Positions 11,265-23,599 of a DNA stretch of 64,000 bases are shown in pieces. Made by a program: the position numbers and the translations under genes. The stretch is from Nemophila menziesii (lineage: Eukaryota > Streptophyta > Magnoliopsida > Boraginales > Hydrophyllaceae), in assembly GCA_029959085.1 (NCBI GenBank), contig JARWIR010000043.1, positions 5,704,001 through 5,768,000 on the forward strand. The letters are read 5' to 3'. The number at the start of each line of letters is the position of its first letter. Position 1 is the first letter of the stretch. A model generated the notes under the pieces. It saw only the letters and a list, made by a program, of their open reading frames with translations. It had not been told where the DNA came from and searched no databases.

Positions 11265-14200
11265 TAAGCTTATACTTGGCTACCCCGTCAGCTAGCTTAT
11301 TCCTACTACGATTAATCCATCGAAATATAGGATTAGAATTATCGAAAACTAAATAAATACTTTTAATAATATTACAAATAATGGGGGAAATAATAGGTAC
11401 CTATTTTCTAAGGGGTGCATAACTTGGAGACAGTCATTCTCGATAATCACACTTTGAGGAGCATAATCTCGAGCTAAAAGACAAGCTTTTAAAATCCCCA
11501 TTGCTTCTGCTTCCTTCGAACTTTCAGCTACAATCTCCCCCGCTTTGCAATCTAATACCCTTCCTGTTGAATCCCTAGCAACACAAGAGATAGCACATTT
11601 ATTAATATTAATTGTTGCATCATAATTTATCTTACTATTGTCTTTAGGTGGAGGAATCCACTTCATATCTTTCTTATTATTATCCAAATTAATTATTACC
11701 TCGCTATTATCATTAGCATTTGCATTCGTATTAGTTTTATTCTTCTTATTTATATTGTTTATATTATCCTTCAGTATTCTTAGTACATCATTAGGATAGT
11801 TTGTGTTTTGATACTCTTCTCATTCTTTTCTCGCATTTGTTAATATTCTCAAATTTTTCAATTCTTGTATTTATAAGCGCATCTTTCTTTCCAAATATGC
11901 CAAAGAATAGTGTAGACATGTTCCATCATAAATTTGTTACTAAGTTTCGCCTCTTTCCCTTTACTAGTTAAACTTACCATCCACAAATCTATTTTAGAAG
12001 TAGATTGGTTGCAAGTTAACCTATTGAAGGGGGAAGAGAACCAAATGGATCTAACTCACTCACAATTTAGTAACATATGTTCTATATTTTCCGTTTCTTT
12101 ATTGCATATATCACATATAGGATTTGGTATTACTTTTCTTTTATACACATTCCCATTGGTAGGAAGAAGGTTTTTAACAACTTCCCACATAATCTTTTTA
12201 ATTTTTGGGGTCACTTTTAAACTCCAAATTAGTTTCCACACAGAGGCATCAACTGTGTGAGATGAAGTAGCTTGGTTCTTGCTACTTTTGTTCTCATTTT
12301 CCTCTTTTCTATTCTTTAATATTTGATAGCACTTTTTAACCGAGAAATTTCCATCTTTATCATGGATCCAATAAGGCAAATTCTTACCTCCTGATAGAGG
12401 TAAAAGAGTATTAAAAATGGAGGTTGAGGCTTCTTCAGAATAAACACTTCTTATAAGTTCTATGTTCTATTTTCTCTCATTACTAACAATAAGGTCATTA
12501 ACTTTTTCAATATATTTCCTATTAGGTTTAATAATCTCATTATATCTGTTTATCCACTTATCAGTGTAAATATTAATAGTGTAACCATTTCCAATTTTCC
12601 ATTTATATCTTCTTTTATATTGTTTCTTCCACTTATTAAGCTTCTCCAACCCCAAGAAGGTTTATTACCAATTTTAGCTTCCATAAAAGATTCAAGAGGG
12701 AAATACTTTCCTTTTAGAACCTTATATAAAAGTGTATTACTATTGTTACATAAATTCCATGCTTGTTTACTAAGTAGATCCAAATTCATAAGATAAAGGT
12801 CTCGAAAACCCAGTCATCCACTACTTTTACTTTTAGTAATTGAGTCCCAATTACCCCCAATGAATTTTATTATTACCAGTGCTACACCACCAAAAATTTG
12901 CAATCTGAGAGGATATTAGATCACATATTCTTGGGGATAATATACGAGGACATGTAATAATTAGGCAAGCTTTACGAAACTGATTTTATTAAAATTTCTT
13001 TACCTGCTAAAGTAAGATATAAGTTTTTCCAATTCTTAATTCTTTTTAAAGTTATTTCAACTAAAATATTGAGGTCTTTGATTTTTAGATCTTCCCCATT
13101 TTGTAGGTAAACCCATATAGTTACCTAAATTATTAGTAATTGGCATATTTAATTTTCTTACGAATACCTTTTGAATAAAGGCATGAGTATTTAGGCAAAT
13201 TTAACTCCACAATAATTCAAATCAAGTTTCATACATGTAGCATAGCTATACTTATTAATTACATCATTAAATCCTTCAGTTTCTTCCATATTAGCTTTCA
13301 TAAAAAAGATACTATCATCAGTGAACAATTGAGTTACTGTAGAAGCCATTCTCGCAATTTTAATACCGTTCATAATATTTTCCTCTTTTTTATTAGCTAT
13401 CAAGATAGATAAAATTTGAGTCACTATACAAAAAGGAAAGGCGACAAGGGGTCACCTTGTCGCAATCCTCTTTGAGGATTATCAATTTTAATGGGGGAAC
13501 CATTTAATAAATAGGAATATGTGACTGAGGTTACACACCTCATGATTTTACTAATCTACTCTACACTAAAACCCATTCTTTTCATAATTACTTCTAAAAA
13601 ATCCCATTCGACATTCTCATAAGCCTTTTGAATATCTGCTTTAACTGTTAAGTAATGGGTTTTAGTTTTTCTTTGTTCTTTAATATAAGTAATAATTTCA
13701 TGCGCTACCATCGTATTATCTTGTATATGCCTTCCAGGTGTAAACGCCGATTGATTTTCATCAATAATAGCGTCCATTACCAGTTGCATTCTATTAACAA
13801 GCACTTTTGCTATAATTTTGTAAATGAAGTTAGAATAACTAATAGGGCGAAAATGTTTTATATTTATAGTGATAGGAATTATAGGTATAAGGGAGATATA
13901 AGTGTGATTTATTTCTTCTAAACTCCCTCCATTATACCAAAACTCATTAATAAGTTTTATTACATCTCCTTTTATAAATTTCCAATATTTCTTATAAAAC
14001 ATTCCTGGGTACCCATCGGGACCAGGGGCTTTATTTAGTCTCAATCCATCTATAGTTTTTGTAATTTCTTCCATACGAAGGGGTGCATTCAAACTAGTAT
14101 TCATATTGTTATTCACCCTCGAATTTATAAGCTCGACAATATAGCTAAAGTCTCTTTTACCTATAGTTTCAAAAATATTATTAAATTATAAACTAATTTC

Positions 14201-15399
14201 ATCTTGAATATCAGCATAATTATCTATCCAAGTACCATCTTCTTTAGTAATACTCTCTATTTAATTAATTTTTCTTCTCTCTTTCGTAGGTGTGTAGAAG
14301 AAAGAAGTAATTTTTGTCACCCTTTTTAAGCCAGAAGACCCTAGACCTATTAGCCCAAAAATCTTCCTCTTTCTTCCATAAATTTTCAATATCTTTTATA
14401 ATAGAGTAATATTCATCCCAAATGTTAGTATTAGGATCATTATATATTTTTTCAAATTTATTCATTTAACAATCTATATTTTCCTATTATTATTAAACCT
14501 TTTCTTACTCCAGTAAGATAATAACCTGCCATATTGTAATAATTTATTGTTTAGAGCATTTCTATAAGTGTCATACCTATAATTCTTTGTTTTCCAGACT
14601 CTTTTAATAATTTCAAGGCATTCAATTTCCTCAGTCCATTGATTTTCAAAATAAAATCTTCTATCTTTATTAATATGGCTATCTTTCATAATAAGCACCT
14701 GAGGGGAGTGATTACAGCCTACTGTAGGTAATAGGGCAATCCCTGCAGTAGGGAAAATAGATCCCCATTTTTCATTACAAAAACCCCTATCTATGAGGGT
14801 TTTAATCATCTCACCATCACTTCTTTTATTAGTCCAGGAATATTTACAACCTTTTTGAATAATTTCCTCCAGTTTTTGGTGTTTTATGAAACCATTAAGT
14901 TATTTCATATTTTTAGTATATTTCATATCACCCCCTTTCTTATCAGATATATTTTTGATATTGCTGCTATGAAGATCCAAACAAGCTTCTTTAAATTGAT
15001 CAGTGGGAGCACCATAAACAAAAGCTGTATATAACTCATTTTTACCATCATTCAGCTTACAATGCATATGATTACTTGTTTTACTAATTATATCTATTTC
15101 TACATCAATTTTAGTAAAAACCGCCAAACCTCCACTGAGTCCAATAGGTTCAACAGTCTCAATAAGTTTCATATTCAAAATCTTTTCCAATTTCTTAACA
15201 GAAATATAAGTATTTTTAGTTTCAGATAAGAATAATACCTGGGTCTGATACTTTCTAACATTACCAGATAGGGTCTGGACTGTCAAGGATGCGCCAATTC
15301 TTTGACAATTCCAGGTTGTTTGTATCATTGATCTTCATGGGGTTGATTTGGGTCAACCCCGTGAACCTCATTAGCATCTTCTTGATAATGTATCTCACC

Positions 15400-17112
15400 T
15401 TCCTCTTCTCCATCAGAATGATTGTCTAATTCACTTATACCCGTAGTGTCCGCCATAACCTCCTCAGCTTCACTTTCATACTAATTTTACCTTCTTCTAC
15501 TTTCTTACTCCTCTTCTCTTTATTCTCCATTCTGTAGTTCCATAAGGTTTTTTGCCTCTTCTTATTCACTTGAGTGACTATATAATTCCTCATCCTAAGA
15601 CTTCTTAGCTTAATCGATTGTCTTCCTGATGATTCTTCATAGTCTTTTTTCGTTGCTTTTTTCTTATTAAATTGTTTCTCAGTACTGCAATTCTTGAAAA
15701 GGTTTTGAGTAATAGATGTAATAATGTTTGTGTTACTAGGTTAAGGTGTAGAGAAAGTATCCGTAACAGATTGTGAGGGGTTATTAATCTGGTAGCCATT
15801 AAAAGCGGGGGTGGAGGGTGAATTAGGGTTCTTTTCAAATTAGCGAAGTTCAGCTGAAATGTTTTGAACTCGATATGATGTATTTGTTTTGTTACTTGGA
15901 CTTGGAGAATTTGGGCTCTTGTTTGATATTTTTGGAGAGATTATAACGTTTGGGCTTTTAATAATTGTAGATAGGCTTTTATAAGTTCCGAATTGGATTC
16001 CCTCATCATGGGCTGGAGAAGAGTTCAATTTGGACAACATTTGACTTGCCAGCTTGGAAAGTCAACCTTCTTTTTCATTACAAACCGACAAACCCTTTCC
16101 TTTCTCTTTCATACCTCTTCCACTACCTCGGTTCGTTCCAGCCTCACCGTCTTTGTTCTTCATAGCACCACTACCACTTTCTTGTCTCTTTTGTGTACCT
16201 TCCTTCGTACGAATTCAAAAATAGTATCATTACTTTTGACGTCGTTACTTTCTCCGTTACTTGGTTCACTCACCATCGTTCTAACCGAGTTGGCTCCTTG
16301 AACGATTTGAGGTAAAGATTCTTGTAATTCCATCTCTTGATCATGAAATTCTTCTGATTTCTTGTTAAAACTTATGTTATCTTTCACTGGTTTGAGTACA
16401 AACTTCTGAGTTGGGCCTCGATTTGAAATCTTTATCCAGGCTCCGATTTTAGGGAAGACTTTAGGGTTTTTGCATTTAGATTCTTCGTGACCAAAAATCC
16501 CACACACATAGCATACTTGACCTATATTTTTGTATTTGAACTTTATCCAAGTCGAATTAAATTCGTTTTCCCAGTAATTAATTCCAGCTATTAAAAGGTT
16601 GTTAATGTCCCAATCAACTCTAATTCTAGTAATTGAAGTCTCGTCAATTTCTAGTGAAGCTGGTAGCTCGATAGCATGAACTTGCCCAAAATAGCTGAAC
16701 ATTTTTTTCTACACAGTTGATTGTTAACAGATTTGCAGGTATACCTGATAATTGCATCCATAGAGTTGTGTCTTTAACTTCTTTTTTTATCTCCATTTTC
16801 ATACTTGTTGATTGCGAGGTGCTTTCCTTGAACGGTCCAAGGCCTTTGGTTCCAGACTTTCTCTTTATTTTCCAATGTCCCGAACTTGATAAAATAGGTT
16901 TTATCACCACATCTTTCAACTTCAGCTTGTTTCTTAAGTTCCCAGTACTTGTTAACATGGTTTTTTATAAAGATATGATTGAACTTTTCTTTGTGTAACA
17001 GTTTGACAAGGAGCTTGTGTTCATTAGCTACCCTGTATTTTGATGTTTCATCCAGAGTAATTACAAGATGATTGTTTTTTGCGAGAGGGTTAGATGAAGC
17101 GTAGAAATTCAT
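15400..17112 (-). pseudogene. LINE-A ORF1: DUF4283-like and CCHC knuckle
   Basis: Start ATG at 17110-17112 (MNFYASSNPLAKNN). A DUF4283-type domain follows (YFIKFGTLENKEKVWNQRPW, then WMQLSGIPANLLT). The CCHC zinc knuckle CYVCGIFGHEESKC is coded near 16478-16520. The tail to about 15400 is Ser/Asn/Lys-rich and of unclear end. Frameshifts near 16800 and 16690 put the domain in two further frames. In plant L1 elements this protein binds element RNA and forms the RNP; here it is not translatable as one chain. Confidence 0.85.
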
Positions 17113-17375
17113 GATGATTTCTATGCAGAGAAGTGAAGAAGAGGAGAAGCAAATCAGAGAAATGAAGATATAAAGGAGCTGGAAATCTAGTATTTGAGAT
17201 GATTTTGTAGGAAATAACACTAGATTGTAAAGATTCACTTAAGAAATTTAATCATTGAGTGATGATTAGGTTTGTATTTGAGAAAGAGAGAGTTATTTCT
17301 TGAGAGCATTTTTTAATATAATTGATTACTAATTCCAAATTTAAGTGGAAAGAAAACTGAGCCACTGATTGTGCA

Positions 17376-18883
17376 TGATTGTGATGTATTGGTTAGATCA
17401 TATTTAATTATGAAATGAAATATATTTCTTCCAAAAGCAATGTCTATTTATTATAAAAATGTTTAAAATATTTTTTATTGGAAATATTAAGCTATTTTTT
17501 CAGTTTTCTATTATTTTCTTAATTAAATAATTAAAATTTAGGTTTTCAATCCATATTTAAAATATTAAGATAATTTATGAAAGAAAATTATATAATAATG
17601 TATGAAATTATTAAATTTTTTAATAGAAATAAAAAATTAAGTAGACATTATTTTTGAAACCTCCAAAATACATGATTTTGCCAGGTAAAATTTATTAAAA
17701 TCAACTTGCAATTTTTTGGTCTATTTGTTATTAATTAAGGTCTTTTTTTGGGACAATTTATCAAGGACTTCTCAAATCTAAAGCAAAAGATAGTTTAATC
17801 ACATTATTAAGGTAAGAAACTCCTGTCTAAGAAGAAAATTAACAGCTGGCTATATCGTTATCATATACTATAAATAACTTTACATTGATAAAATTGTTTA
17901 TCAATTCTTATTGAATATTTGTTTCACATATTTACTTTGGAATCAGAAAAAAGTGCTATTCATTGTATGACTCTATCCACATTTGTACGTATAAATAAAT
18001 GGTATAGAAATTAAGGTACCTTAACGCAGAGGTTGAGAATACCTTTTAATAATCAAGATCAAACTTTAGTCTAATTAGTGAAGATAATTATGTAATTTTA
18101 TGAAAAGAAAAGAAAAGTGATCTTCTTTTGTCATATTTATTTCTGAAGTAGTACCTAAACTGTTCAAGAGTTTCTGAAAAGCTAACTCTAACAATCAAAT
18201 ATGAGAATTATGTTGACAAAGTACACCAGACTTCTTACCCCATGAGATGTATCCTAGTTTCCGAGCCAATATGCTAAACAATGTGAAGTTTGCTATAACC
18301 TCAAACATCGGAAGGAAGCCATTAAGTGATGGGTATTTTAGAAAAGAGTTCGGCTGGCCCATGGCCCTTGACCTTTTCTTCAATTCAGCATGAAAATTCC
18401 CACTCAGGACATTAATACGTACGTAAGTTGGAAGTGGGCCGATTGGCTTTAGAATGCGACTATTATTACTCATTATTTATTTATTAGTATTGATTTGTTA
18501 ATAAACTTTGGACCCAAAAAAAGATAAGTCCGAGAAAAGAAAAAGAAAAAAAGATAAGCGTATGTTAATTGTACAAATCTAGGCGAGATAGAGTTGTCGG
18601 ACCAAAGATTAAGTAAATAAATTAAAACACAAATATTGCAAAACAAATAATATATATAACAAATACCATAAAGAATTAAAATAAATTCTACAAATAGAAC
18701 TTATATAAGAAGATGGAAAAAAAATATAAATATTTGTGTATTAAATATAAAACAGAAACATTATGCAATTAATTTCCAAAATATAATTGAAGGGCGTTAT
18801 CTTAAAACCCATTTATACGATATAATACTTATTTATTACTTTTCCTATTATTTTGTTTTAAGTATTATCGAAAAATTGAAATC
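17376..18883. other. No supported gene
   Basis: AT-rich. One open frame on the minus strand (18195-18473, 92 codons, containing PIGPLPTYVRINVLSGNFH) has more protein-like composition than its surroundings. I do not recognise it, it lacks exon context, and it may be chance or a decayed exon. Confidence 0.4.
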
Positions 18884-19007
18884 TGGCCAGTTGGGATTAG
18901 CTTATTGGCCAATGCATTGATCATCCAATCTAGCGGTGCAGGTCTGAACCGACTCAATAACTCTGAGTCTAAAGTGGCTCTCCTATGTAACAAAAAAAAT
19001 TAAAATC
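18884..19007 (+). mobile_element. tRNA-derived SINE, copy 1
   Basis: About 115 bp with a diverged A-box (GGGATTAGCTTATTGGCC), a diverged B-box (GGTCTGAACC), a body ending GAGTCTAAAGTGGCTCTCC, and a short A-rich tail. It is the same family as the copies at 19018, 34028 and 58724. It lacks tRNA folding, so it is not a tRNA gene. Confidence 0.75.
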
Positions 19008-19017
19008 TAAAACCATT

Positions 19018-19125
19018 TGGGGTTAGCTCAACTGGCCAGATCCTTAGTTATCCTTCTAAGCGGTACAGGTTCGAACCGTGTCAATGACACCGAATCCAAA
19101 AGTGTCTCTCCCATGTAAAAAACGA
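19018..19125 (+). mobile_element. tRNA-derived SINE, copy 2
   Basis: Best preserved copy of the family. The A-box region is GGGGTTAGCTCAACTGG, the B-box is the canonical GGTTCGAACC, and the tail is GTGTCTCTCCCATGTAAAAA. It lies 10 bp after copy 1 in the same orientation. Confidence 0.8.
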
Positions 19126-21599
19126 AAAAATTGAAATCTTGGAAGTACTTAATATATATAATCACCATCTACTCTAGTGACTACAATGCAATTATTATAT
19201 TTTGTACATAGACACAAATAATATATATATCATTTGATAACCCTACCTTTTTTTCCTACCTCGTTACTGGCAAGCTTGTTCAAGTGAACGATATCTTTTT
19301 TTTGTGACCACTAGGAGCAGTAGATGGATCGGTTATAGTCGACTAGAGATAGAAAGTTTGATTTTGATTGATGTTCCGCTATTGCTTCCGGTGGATATAT
19401 ATATAGGCCAATGATGCTTTCATGATTTCCCAATTATTTTTTGTGTTGGACCGTTATGTGTACCTTTTGGTCTTATTTTTTGTAGCATTTGTTGTTAGTA
19501 TTCAGTTGAACACAGAGTTGAACACAGAAGAATGGGAGAATAGACAGATGAATGGAACACAAAAGTTCTTGGCAGTATTTTTTCATCACTGGTGGTAGCG
19601 TAGATTTTACGCATTAAGATATTTCAACGAGATCAACCAAATCAGTTTATTTGGTCAAACAAAATCAGGTGAACATTAAACTAAGACAGGATATCTGGTT
19701 CTCACAAAACTAGATAGGGCTCGGCACGCTCAGTCCTGAACAATCAATCAACATCTCAACTCAGAGTTGTGAATTCAACTCAAAATTTTAAATTCAAATT
19801 TTCTTGGTGACACTTGTACTTTATATTTTTTCGTGTTCTTATCATAATTTTGACACTAATTTATTTGGCTTTTGTTCCCAATCCTCAAGAAGTTTATTTA
19901 CTACTACTTTTTGATAAAAAAAATTACCAATATGACCAAGTGATTTAAACCATCACTTGAAGTGATTGGTATGTATAAATGCACCCTTCTGAATATAAAT
20001 TGTTTATAGCCTCGCATATTAATGTGATATTGGTCATAGAAAAATCAATCAGTATAAAAATGTTATGTGCATTGGATGACACTAAAATTTAACTATCAAT
20101 TGAGATTTGAGATAATACTTATATCTTACAAAAATATTATTAGACAATCTCCTATGATACAGTATATGAAGTCAATTGATAAATTCAGCTTAAACATGTA
20201 TCATATATCAAAATATATATTTTCTCATATGTAGAGAAATACTATACAATTGATTGTGAATTTGCCTTGATGACTATTATTTAATTAATTGTAATATTAT
20301 ATTTACAGAAGTCCAACTATTATGAATTTTTCACATTGATTGAGAAACAAACATATCTCATCTATTTATTACTACTCGTGTAATATATTATATTATAATT
20401 GCTCCACAATTTGTATAATGAACAAGTATGTGAATCATTTTTTAATCTCCAATAGTTAATATACAACTTAAACTTGCTATATTAGAGAAATGTTTTTTGT
20501 TGAAATATTAATTCTCATAATATGGGTAAGAGGTGAAAATATTTGTAAAATGGATAACGATCCTTTGCAAATATATCTGTTCACTAATTAAAATAGATGC
20601 ATTCATAAATCAAGTGACTAAAGTCACATACTCATTTTTAAAGACTTGTGCTCCTATTGATTTCTTATAAAGAAAATTTATTGCAACGCACAAAATATGG
20701 TCGACCCATCGATTATAAAAATATTATATAATTGAGAAGTATGAGCAAGTTGTCTTTCTAAAAAATTTGACATTATGTTTTTAGATATGCTATAAAGTAA
20801 GTAGATGATATAATTGAAAAACAATACTTCTTTTAGACTATTAGGTACCTGAATGTATTATTATTATCGGAAAATTGAAATATAAATATCTCATTCAGTT
20901 ATACTACATCATAAATATATAAAATCGACAAATATTTTGATCATAATCAGTTTATATGTACAAATGATCATACATTTAATATTAAAAGTGGTGATCGATC
21001 GTATATCAAAATCCATTAAAATATGCAGATAAGTAACTTTTGGTCAAATATCAAATGACGCGATCAGGAAGATTCACACCCACATGATAAATGTGAATGT
21101 ATTACGATATATATAAAATTAGCTTGAAAATTTCATGAAGGACTTTATCTGCGTATTAAAAATGACTATATGCATTGGTTATGGTCACATATATGATAAT
21201 GTTTGAGATCCTGAAAATCAAGATCATATTTCAAATAAAAGACCATCATTGATATATTTACATGATTGGAAGATAAATACGCGCTACTTTTTTTCCCTTC
21301 ATCAAGATTTTGTCTCACAAGGTTTTTCGGAGAATATTTTTAACGAGTAAAATTTATACGTATTATTTTGGATTAGATATCCAAGGGAAATAGGGGATTA
21401 TGAAAGAGATTTTTACCCAGCGGGTCTTGGAGACCCATCCTATAGATCTAAATACCCTACCAATCCACTTTTCTTACTAAAGGTCACAAATAAGTTTTAA
21501 CACTATATGCATATTTTTCCATAATTTTTCAATACCCATTATACCCTCATTTTTTTAACTACTATATATACTACATTATACACATTGAATTAGAAACAC
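19126..21599. other. AT-rich, no gene seen
   Basis: No sizeable open frame and no recognisable domain. I could not find element ends. The stretch at about 19560-19760 is less AT-rich and could be an old retroelement fragment, but nothing supports a class. Confidence 0.5.
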
Positions 21600-22985
21600 T
21601 AAAAATATTTATCCCCTCGGCCCACTCCCCTCTCTCATCTCTCCACCCTAACCCTAATCCAACAACTTTATCTCCTCACCCAACATAACAGTTTATCTCC
21701 TCATCCACCCAACCCAACAACCTTTATCTTCTATCGTGACTACAACGAAATCCATGGAGCATCAAAGCTTTGACTATAACTTTACCACAAATCCTTCACA
21801 GTCTGATCCAGGTTTCAAAGCTTCAACAAGTCGACAGCAAAGACAATCTGATTTGGAGCAGTGAAGCAAATTTCAGTTCGTGACCATGCCTTCTTCGTAT
21901 GTTATACCTTTTCCAAGCATCCATGAAGATATGGATTTTAAAAGCTATGAAGTTTTGAGTTTATGCCATGGGAGCTAGGTGAGATCTCGAGCTGAATCGA
22001 ACATGAACGGTTGTCGAGCTGAAGTAGCCATGAAAATTTGGCTTTTTGAAGCTGTGAACTTCGAGTTTCTGCCATGGAAGCTAGGTAAGATCTCGATCTA
22101 AAGTAGCCATGCAAATCTCTAACGCCATTATCATTCAAAGATGAAGAAGCCTTAAAGATCTTGAGTGCCATTATTATCTAGATGTTGATCTAAAGCAAAA
22201 GATCCATAGAGTTGTAGCTGTTTTTTAAAGAATTGTTTTTGGAGAAGATGACGTGACGTCATCAGCATCACGTGCGATGTCACTATCGACCTCAGCTAAG
22301 CGTAGGCAATTTATTTTTTCTTTTTTATAATGTAATCAACAACATTTTTTAGTTTTATTGTAATTAGATTTTAAATAGTTTATTTTTTTAGTTAGTGTGT
22401 TTTCCTTGAATAAATATGTATTACTTATTTTTGATAATATAAATGAGTTTCATGCATTATTTTTGGGTACTTAGTGTTTTTTTTTTGGAATGTTTAGTAT
22501 TTTTTGGGATACACGATGATTATTATTACTCTACTCAATAAATTACCGAGTATACTCAGTGTTTTCTCCTCAATACTCGGTGATTTTTCTTCGATACTCG
22601 GTGTTTTTCTTCCGGTACTATGTGCGTTTACCCATTACTCTATGTTTTTTCTCAGATACTCAGTTATTTTTCTTATACAATAAATTCTCTAAATACTTAA
22701 TAAAATCTATAAGTACACCCCAGGTGGCGGCGCCGACGGTGGTCGGTGGATGGTGATCAGAGTTGAAAAGTACCTATACTCAGTGAGTTGACACTCAATG
22801 ACCCACTAAGTTGGTGTTCCATGCTTATTTCCACTTATTTTTTGTCTTTATGTGATGTTTGTTTTTCAGAGTAATTTAGTATTTGATCACCATAATTCTG
22901 GGTGGTGGCCTCTTTAAAAAAACCTAGCCATATATTCACTATAGCGCAATAAGTTTGTCTCGAAGATCCCGTAGATCAATCACCC
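21600..22985. repeat. Dispersed repeat, copy 1 (ACTCAGTG-rich)
   Basis: Similar in order and sequence to 40300-41590. A ~45-bp motif with TTATGCCATGGGAGCTAGG is duplicated at about 21950 and 22065. A block at 22540-22700 is full of short TACTCGGTG/TACTCAGTG motifs. The distal part contains GTGGTCGG, GTGAGTTGACACTCA, TTGGTGTTCCATGCTTA and TTTAGTATTTG. No coding frame and no clear terminal repeats; the class is undetermined. Confidence 0.7.
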
Positions 22986-23599
22986 ATTATTATGCCATTA
23001 TATGGATATTTCTTCATACAGTAGGGTTTACGTATTCTTTACGTAGGACATTTCTACATTGTACTTTACGTTCTTTGATATCAATAATATTATTTGCTAA
23101 TTTTTATTCTTTATCTTTTATTTCTCTATTTACTTTACCATAAAAAGGATATAAAATAACTATCGATTAGATACCGTAACTTAGGGTTAGACTAATGGAA
23201 TAGTGAATAATATTATTATTATTTTTACAATTTGGTCTTTAATTGAAAAATAAGGGACTGTATTCAATTGAGAGTCTATATAATTTTATTGATCTTTAAA
23301 AGTTGAGACGTATTCAATTAGGAGTCTAAAGAGTCTTTTAAAATATTGGTGTATTAAATTAAAAATCTAAATAATATTTTAAAATAATGGTGTATTTAAT
23401 CTACATTTTAAATAAACAATCCTTTAAAATCTTATGGTATTAAAAAATCTATGGATTTTATGGATTTCATTAACTATTGGATTCCATAGGATTTTAAAGA
23501 ACAAAACCTTTATTTTGGAATATATCCTTTTGACTAGAGATTTTGATGGATTTCTTTTTCATACCATCTTCTAACAAATTGGAAAAGACAATTAATAAT
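22986..23599. repeat. AT-rich, internally repetitive GTATTCAATT-type sequence
   Basis: Between about 23255 and 23530 a loose ~50-60 bp unit recurs (TATTCAATT, AGAGTCT, TTTTAAAATA, GGTGTAT). It ends in palindromic GGATTTTATGGATTTC-type sequence. This looks like a decayed MITE, but I cannot define its ends. Confidence 0.45.

Larger units (their letters stand above)
6816..15328 (-). pseudogene. LINE-A ORF2: endonuclease-RT-zf-RVT-RNase H
   Basis: Starts at 15326-15328 (MIQTTWNCQRIGAS, the usual WNC motif of the APE-type endonuclease). Then: endonuclease to about 14900; a linker (14265-14809); reverse transcriptase (13191-14116, with LNKAPGPDGYPGMFYKKYW, FRPISYSNFIYKI, DENQSAFTPGRHIQDN, VKADIQKAYENVEWDFL and an active site LFTDDSIFF in place of F-A-D-D); a zf-RVT domain (12056-12379, ending ICDICNKETENIEHMLLNC); and RNase H (11280-11687). 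The last 40 codons lie beyond the Harbinger insertion at 6816-6910. Several frameshifts and stop codons break it. The Harbinger element occupies 6911-11264 within this span. Confidence 0.9.
6767..17354 (-). mobile_element. L1-type LINE (LINE-A), split by a PIF/Harbinger element
   Basis: A minus-strand non-LTR retrotransposon. A 12-bp target-site duplication AACTGAGCCACT lies at 6755-6766 and 17355-17366. The 3' end carries a short A-tail, seen as T-run 6767-6773. In order from 17112 downwards come ORF1 (DUF4283-like plus CCHC knuckle), then ORF2 with endonuclease, reverse transcriptase, zf-RVT and RNase H. Removing the Harbinger element (6911-11264 and one TAA) leaves about 6.2 kb, a usual full length for plant L1. 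It is decayed by frameshifts and stops throughout, much more than LINE-B at 42017. Confidence 0.92.
3895..17367. mobile_element. Outer hAT-type MITE, split by nested insertions
   Basis: An old copy of the GGGGCGGAGC MITE family, also present at 52528 and 58131. The surviving parts are 3895-3947, 6389-6766 and 17367, together about 420 bp, close to the 432 and 474 bp of the other two copies. An 8-bp target-site duplication ATTGTGCA lies at 3887-3894 and 17368-17375. The left end reads TAAGGGTGGAGCC where the 52528 copy has CAGGGGCGGAGCT; most differences are C-to-T or G-to-A. The internal A/T-rich part (about 6400-6750) resembles the other copies. Assignment to hAT rests on the 8-bp duplication. 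Confidence 0.8.
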
